IMG/VR virus record: IMGVR_UViG_3300021197_000972 | Span: 1 to 21,873 of that record | Strand: one strand, 5' to 3' | Source: a virus | Length of the DNA stretch: 21,873 nt | Shown: piece after piece, positions 18,664-21,873 of the stretch | Layout of the letters: each line of letters starts with the position of its first letter | Numbering within the stretch: position 1 is the stretch's first letter | Position numbers and translations under genes: made by a program | The notes under the pieces: model-generated | Seen by the model: only the letters and a program-made list of their open reading frames with translations | Told to the model about the DNA's origin: nothing | The model's database searches: none

Positions 18664-18841
18664 AAACTGGGGCAACAAAAGCAAAAAGAAGCCTGTTAAA
18701 AAAGCAATGGGTGGCGCTATTATGCCATCTAATGACTTTCGCAAGCGCCCAGTGCGTCGAATGGTAGATGGCGGAAAAGTAATTGCAAACGGTTGTGGTA
18801 AGGTGATGTCAAATCGCCGCAAACAAACTCGGATGACGTAA
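18560..18841 (+). CDS. Small basic protein with ACYRKVKARYKVFPSAYASG and GGKV motifs
   Basis: A 93-aa protein; the AGAGGAAG site (18547-18554) supports ATG 18560. The N-terminal half is MPKDACYRKVKARYKVFPSA followed by YASGAIAKCRKVGAKNWGNK. This Cys-bearing helical motif is familiar to me from many marine phage small proteins. The C-terminal half carries AMGGAIMPSNDF, MVDGGKVIANGCGKVMSNRR, the same tag family as the genes at 9613 and 9987. No enzyme activity is indicated. It could be a nucleic-acid-binding or virion-tethered protein. Its stop overlaps the next start (TAATG). Confidence 0.7.
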   Translation: MPKDACYRKVKARYKVFPSAYASGAIAKCRKVGAKNWGNKSKKKPVKKAMGGAIMPSNDFRKRPVRRMVDGGKVIANGCGKVMSNRRKQTRMT

Positions 18842-19119
18842 TGGCTGTACGAAAGACAAAAAAGGGTGCTGCACTCAAACGCTGGTTTAAAGAAGACTGG
18901 AAAGACGTTCGCACAGGAAAAGCATGTGGGCGTAAAAAGGGTGAAAAGCGTGGTACTCCATATTGTCGGCCTAGCAAGCGCGTAAGCTCAAAAACCCCTA
19001 AAACAGCTTCTGAGATGACAACTGCTGAAAAGCGTAGTAGAATATCTCAAAAGAAACGTCTTGGACAGCCTGCTGGCAAGCCCAAAAGGGTTAAATCCCT
19101 TAAAAGGAAGAAGAAATGA
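18841..19119 (+). CDS. DUF5872-like small basic protein
   Basis: A 92-aa basic protein. Residues 11-60 contain LKRWFKEDWKDVRTGKACGR, TPYCRPSKRVSSKTPKTASE, the W-F-x-E-x-W ... C-G-R ... C-R-P-S-K-R-V pattern that I associate with the DUF5872 family of marine phages and large algal viruses. The function is unknown in the family. The Lys-rich C-terminal tail (KPKRVKSLKRKKK) suggests nucleic-acid contact. It overlaps both neighbours by a few bases. Confidence 0.75.
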   Translation: MAVRKTKKGAALKRWFKEDWKDVRTGKACGRKKGEKRGTPYCRPSKRVSSKTPKTASEMTTAEKRSRISQKKRLGQPAGKPKRVKSLKRKKK

Positions 19120-19784
19120 CTGTATCAGGGTCTAAAGATTTTGAACTAGATGTAGCTGACTACATCGAAGAGGCTTTTGAGAGATGCGGCTTAGAGGTTC
19201 GTACAGGTTATGATTTAAAAACGGCAAAGCGGTCCTTAAACCTTATGTTTGCTGATTGGGCTAATCGTGGACTAAATCAATGGACGATAGCACAGCGCAA
19301 CTTTACTGTTACAGAAAACGATGGTGATGTTGATCTTGGAACAGATGTAATTGACATATTATCTCTTGTTGTTCGCCGCGATGGTACAGATTATGCTTTA
19401 GATCGCATCAGTCGAGATGAGTATCTTAACATTCCCACGAAAACTACAACTGGAAGGCCAACACAGTTTTTTGTTGATCGTCAAATAAACCCTTCTTTAA
19501 AAATGTGGCCTTTGCCTGAAAATAGTACAGATGTTGTCTTATATGACGCTCTGGTTCGTATGGATGATGCTGATATTTACACCAATACTTTGCAGGTTCC
19601 TTTTCGGTTTTATCCTGCTTTAGCGGCTGGTTTGGCATATTACATGAGTATTAAACGTGCTCCAGACCGCATGCAGATGTTAAAAGCGATATATGAAGAA
19701 GAAATTAATCGTGCAATGGATGAAGACCGTGACCGTGCGTCTTTCCACGTTGCTCCTGATTTAAGGAGCTATCGTTATGTCTAA
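19116..19784 (+). CDS. Head-tail adaptor / tail tubular A-like protein
   Basis: A 222-aa protein overlapping the preceding stop. It reads FELDVADYIEEAFERCGLEV, then LKTAKRSLNLMFADWANRGL and TIAQRNFTVTENDGDVDLGT in the N-terminal half, followed by a beta-rich central part. The C-terminal helices read YYMSIKRAPDRMQMLKAIYE. The helix bundle with a beta insertion and this position resemble P22 gp4 / T7 gp11 type adaptors that dock under the portal and start the tail. The next but one gene (20100) is of the same general shape. The adaptor role is well supported by layout; the exact family is not certain. Confidence 0.65.
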   Translation: MTVSGSKDFELDVADYIEEAFERCGLEVRTGYDLKTAKRSLNLMFADWANRGLNQWTIAQRNFTVTENDGDVDLGTDVIDILSLVVRRDGTDYALDRISRDEYLNIPTKTTTGRPTQFFVDRQINPSLKMWPLPENSTDVVLYDALVRMDDADIYTNTLQVPFRFYPALAAGLAYYMSIKRAPDRMQMLKAIYEEEINRAMDEDRDRASFHVAPDLRSYRYV

Positions 19785-20103
19785 GTATGCCACAGGAAAA
19801 TGGGCATATGGGATATCAGACCGATCAGGTTTTCGCTATCGGTTGAAAGACATGCGTAAAGAGTGGAATGGATTGCTTGTCGGAAAAGATGAATGGGAAC
19901 CAAAGCACCCACAACTTGAACCGCTTAGAGCAACGCCCGACCCACAAGCATTGCGTAATCCGCGTCCTGAACAAAATGTGACACAGCAGAACAACATACA
20001 ATGGGGCTGGAATCCAGTTGGTTTTAAATATGATGGGGGGCTAACCCCCAATAACTTGCTTGCCACTGGTTCTGTTGGCAGCGTAACGGTGACAACATCA
20101 TGA
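19777..20103 (+). CDS. Structural protein with RSGFRYRLKDMRKEWNGLLV motif
   Basis: A 108-aa protein overlapping the adaptor gene by 8 bases. Residues 1-50 contain GISDRSGFRYRLKDMRKEWN, then GKDEWEPKHPQLEP, a signature I recall in small proteins beside marine phage tail genes. The middle has PDPQALRNPRPEQN and the end is NNLLATGSVGSVTVTTS. That last part matches the repeat unit of the gene at 21493 (ATGSVGSVT), linking two proteins 1.4 kb apart. A neck or tail role is inferred. Confidence 0.6.
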   Translation: MSKYATGKWAYGISDRSGFRYRLKDMRKEWNGLLVGKDEWEPKHPQLEPLRATPDPQALRNPRPEQNVTQQNNIQWGWNPVGFKYDGGLTPNNLLATGSVGSVTVTTS

Positions 20104-20747
20104 GTTTTACATACGATCAGCTTAAACAAGCCATTCAGGATTATACTGAAAACACAGAGACAACCTTTGTGAACAATCTTGATATATTCATAAAAAACAC
20201 TGAAGAACGAATTTTAAAAATTGCTCAACTTGAAGTTTTTAGGAAAAATCAAAGCGGTAGTTTATCATTAGGAAATCAGTTTCTTGCTCTTCCTGATGAC
20301 TTTTTAGCCCCATTTAGTTTGTCTTTTACGAACGGCAGCAACAAAGAATTTGTTTTATTTAAAGACGTAAACTTTGTTCAATCCTTTAACCCGAACAATT
20401 CTACGACTGGTGCACCTCGGTATTATGCACAGTTTGATATTAATAATTTTGTTTTAGCCCCAACTCCAGATTCTAATTATGTTGTTGAGCTTCATTACTT
20501 CTACAGACCCGCTTCTTTGACTGCTGGGGCTGGGAGCGGGACAACATGGTTAAGCACGAATGCTTCAGTTTCTATGCTATATGGCAGCTTAATTGAAGCG
20601 TACACTTTTATGAAGGGTGAAGGTGATCTTGTGCAAAATTATACACAAAGATTTACAGAAGCCCTTTCTCGCGTCAAAAACTTTGGTGAATCACAAGAAG
20701 TTACTGATGCTTACCGAACAGGTCTTATTATTAGGGAGAAAACATGA
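20100..20747 (+). CDS. Second head-tail adaptor-like protein
   Basis: A 215-aa protein overlapping its neighbour at ATGA. It begins MSFTYDQLKQAIQDYTENTE, continues FIKNTEERILKIAQLEVFRK, then GNQFLALPDDFLAPFSLSF, APRYYAQFDINNFVLAPTPD and VELHYFYRPASLTAG. The C-terminal half is helical (YGSLIEAYTFMKGEGDLVQN). This matches the adaptor family exemplified by phage SU10 adaptor as I recall it, with N- and C-terminal helices around a beta domain. Together with the gene at 19116 it would build the neck. A CCCGAACAATT match to the left-arm motif lies at 20390-20400. Confidence 0.65.
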   Translation: MSFTYDQLKQAIQDYTENTETTFVNNLDIFIKNTEERILKIAQLEVFRKNQSGSLSLGNQFLALPDDFLAPFSLSFTNGSNKEFVLFKDVNFVQSFNPNNSTTGAPRYYAQFDINNFVLAPTPDSNYVVELHYFYRPASLTAGAGSGTTWLSTNASVSMLYGSLIEAYTFMKGEGDLVQNYTQRFTEALSRVKNFGESQEVTDAYRTGLIIREKT

Positions 20748-21040
20748 TACCTGCTTTGAATATGAGCTTGCCAGAAGATTTTGGCGTTCAAGTCCATACA
20801 ACCAACAATAGAGGGTTTACACCCGAAGAAATTGCAGAGCGCTGTGCCAGCAAAATTGTCAACGTTTCTGATACAGCGCACCCTGCGATTCGTGATCAAG
20901 CTCGTGTCTTTGAACGTCAAATTACGAAAGTCATTGAGTTTTATTTGCGAGAGGCTATAAAAAGTGATAGAACTACGGTATATAACGCACTTACAGATGC
21001 AGGGCATCCAAGCCTTGCGGAACTTATAAGGAGACTATGA
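20744..21040 (+). CDS. Conserved tail-region protein of unknown function, 98 aa
   Basis: Its start overlaps the adaptor stop (ATGA). The sequence has GFTPEEIAERCASKIVNVSD, HPAIRDQARVFERQITKVIE and REAIKSDRTTVYNALTDAGH, an all-helical pattern that I recall as a recurring small gene in marine phages between adaptor and tail genes. No catalytic motif is seen. It may be a neck or tail component or an assembly factor. Confidence 0.6.
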   Translation: MIPALNMSLPEDFGVQVHTTNNRGFTPEEIAERCASKIVNVSDTAHPAIRDQARVFERQITKVIEFYLREAIKSDRTTVYNALTDAGHPSLAELIRRL

Positions 21041-21041
21041 A

Positions 21042-21476
21042 ATGGCCTTTTCTGGCAACTTTATGTGCACGAGCTTTAAGAAGGAAATCCTTGAGGCCGT
21101 TCATAACTTTAAAAACTCTGGTGGAAGCACCTTTAAACTAGCGATGTATACAAATAGCGCATCGTTTACAGCGGCTACCACAGCATATACAACTTCAAAC
21201 GAAGTAAGCGGAACAAACTACACCGCAGGTGGTGCAGCCCTCACAAGAGTTGATCCATCTACAAGCGGCACAACAGCGCTTACTGATTTTGGTGATCTTA
21301 CCTTTAGCAACGCAACTGTTACTGCGCGTGGCGCACTGATTTACAATGATAGTGCTTCAGGTGATCCAACTGTAGTTGTTTTAGACTTCGGCGGAGATAA
21401 AACTTCTACTGCTGGAGACTTCACAGTTGTTTTCCCCACTGCAAACTCAAGTAGCGCCATTATTCGCATAGCCTAG
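21042..21476 (+). CDS. Putative tail structural protein, 144 aa
   Basis: It starts 2 bases after the previous stop, with AAGGAG (21026-21031). The sequence reads MAFSGNFMCTSFKKEILEAV, FKLAMYTNSASFTAATTAYT, then VTARGALIYNDSASG and VVVLDFGGDKTSTAGDFTVV, ending IIRIA. The Thr/Ser/Ala-rich composition and beta-strand pattern fit a tail or appendage protein. Its Thr-rich style matches the repeat protein that follows. No certain family is claimed. Confidence 0.6.
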   Translation: MAFSGNFMCTSFKKEILEAVHNFKNSGGSTFKLAMYTNSASFTAATTAYTTSNEVSGTNYTAGGAALTRVDPSTSGTTALTDFGDLTFSNATVTARGALIYNDSASGDPTVVVLDFGGDKTSTAGDFTVVFPTANSSSAIIRIA

Positions 21477-21492
21477 TTTATAGGTAAATGAA

Positions 21493-21873
21493 ATGGCAAT
21501 TGTTGCAGGCTGGGGGCGTGGTACATGGTCTACAGGCACTTGGGGCAACCCACTTCCTGTAGACGTTACTGGTGTTTCTGGCACAGGCCAAGTTGGTTCA
21601 GTTACAACAGCGGGGGCAAGTGACACCCCCGTTACTGGTGTTTCCTCAACAGGAAGTGTTGGGTCTGTAACCGTTGTCGCAAAAGCAAATATTTCACCAA
21701 CTGGTTTAAGTGCGACAGGCGGTGTTGGGTCTGTAGTCGCCTCAATACCTAAAAGTGTATCTGTTACAGGTCTTTCTGCTACAGGCAGTGTGGGTTCTGT
21801 AACAACTGTTGCGGCTTCAAATATTTCCGTTACAGGACTTTCCGCTACAGGCGGTGTAGGGTCTGTAACAACT
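21493..21873 (+). CDS. Start of a 22-residue-repeat tail protein, truncated by the window edge
   Basis: ATG 21493 opens a frame that runs off the window end (127 aa seen). After MAIVAGWGRGTWSTGTWG, residues 25 onward are repeats of V-T-G-[VL]-S-x-T-G-x-V-G-S-V-T with a 22-residue period. Four full copies and the start of a fifth are visible. The Gly/Trp-rich beginning and Thr/Ser/Gly/Val repeats suggest a beta-solenoid or fibre-like surface protein, probably a tail fibre or adhesin part. The same core ends the gene at 19777. The ribosome site is weak (TAGGT at 21481). Confidence 0.6.
   Translation, partial: MAIVAGWGRGTWSTGTWGNPLPVDVTGVSGTGQVGSVTTAGASDTPVTGVSSTGSVGSVTVVAKANISPTGLSATGGVGSVVASIPKSVSVTGLSATGSVGSVTTVAASNISVTGLSATGGVGSVTT
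21565..21873 (+). repeat. 66-bp in-frame repeat array
   Basis: Units start at 21565, 21631, 21697, 21763 and 21829, each exactly 66 bases apart, with conserved GTTACTGGT-like starts and GTTGGGTCTGTAA-like cores. Sequence differences are mostly synonymous or in the second half of the unit. The array continues past the window edge. Confidence 0.9.

Noticed and set aside
21565-21873. CRISPR-like spacing of the 66-bp repeats
   Set aside because: There are no unique spacers, the reading frame is maintained, and differences are mainly synonymous, so it is a protein repeat.
1-21873. tRNA genes, integrase or attachment sites
   Set aside because: No cloverleaf with a GGTTCGA-type T arm and no recombinase motif was found by eye; a covariance search was not possible.

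Overview
The window reads as a left arm and structural arm of a tailed double-stranded DNA phage. Every supportable gene lies on the + strand, packed with short overlaps of the TAATG, TGATG and ATGA kind. The cluster runs from large terminase and portal through a GroES-like co-chaperonin, scaffold-like protein, HK97-type major capsid protein and head-tail adaptors into tail genes. Several small basic proteins (the DUF5872-like protein, the one with the ACYRKVKARYKVFPSAYASG motif, the one ending in RLRQARKRWKC) and the phage-borne GroES are types I associate with uncultured marine phages. A marine alphaproteobacterial host is therefore my inference, not something the sequence proves. The long portal and the two adaptor-like proteins suggest a podovirus-like virion. 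No tape-measure protein, integrase, tRNA gene or CRISPR array was seen.

Layout. (1) 1-2440 is an accessory left arm. Its three genes are a 100-aa unknown protein, a 112-aa unknown protein and a 363-aa amidoligase-family enzyme with a C-terminal helix-turn-helix-like region. They sit in two short transcription units separated by strong intrinsic terminators. The gaps contain a repeated palindrome built on GAACAATTGTTC, a run of TCGGG repeats and GC-rich inverted repeats. (2) 2441-2652 is a gene-free stretch ending in a promoter with an A/T-tract UP-like element. (3) 2653-8145 is strikingly rich in G and T on the + strand. It encodes an HNH/AP2 endonuclease, small unknown proteins, a 789-aa protein with an embedded GH24-type lysozyme domain, and a 613-aa protein with an HExxH metallopeptidase-like domain. 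The last two share an ERGRGSIYD motif. (4) 8129-13472 holds the terminase, two glycine-rich GGxV-motif proteins, a cysteine-cluster protein, the portal and a histone-like lysine-rich protein. (5) 13565-17179 holds a small unknown gene, GroES, the scaffold, an unknown conserved protein, a decoration-like protein and the major capsid protein, closed by a UUCG-loop terminator. (6) 17337-21873 holds structural proteins, four small very basic proteins, two adaptor-like proteins and tail proteins. The last gene runs off the end and consists of 66-bp (22-residue) repeats.

How it works together. Terminase, portal, scaffold, capsid and adaptors build and fill the head, and GroES probably helps host GroEL fold a phage protein such as the capsid. 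The lysozyme and metallopeptidase domains would together cut the glycan and peptide parts of the cell wall, or act in virion maturation. The most unusual content is the palindrome-studded amidoligase arm, the paired lysozyme and metallopeptidase proteins, and a short GGxV motif found in at least six otherwise different proteins.
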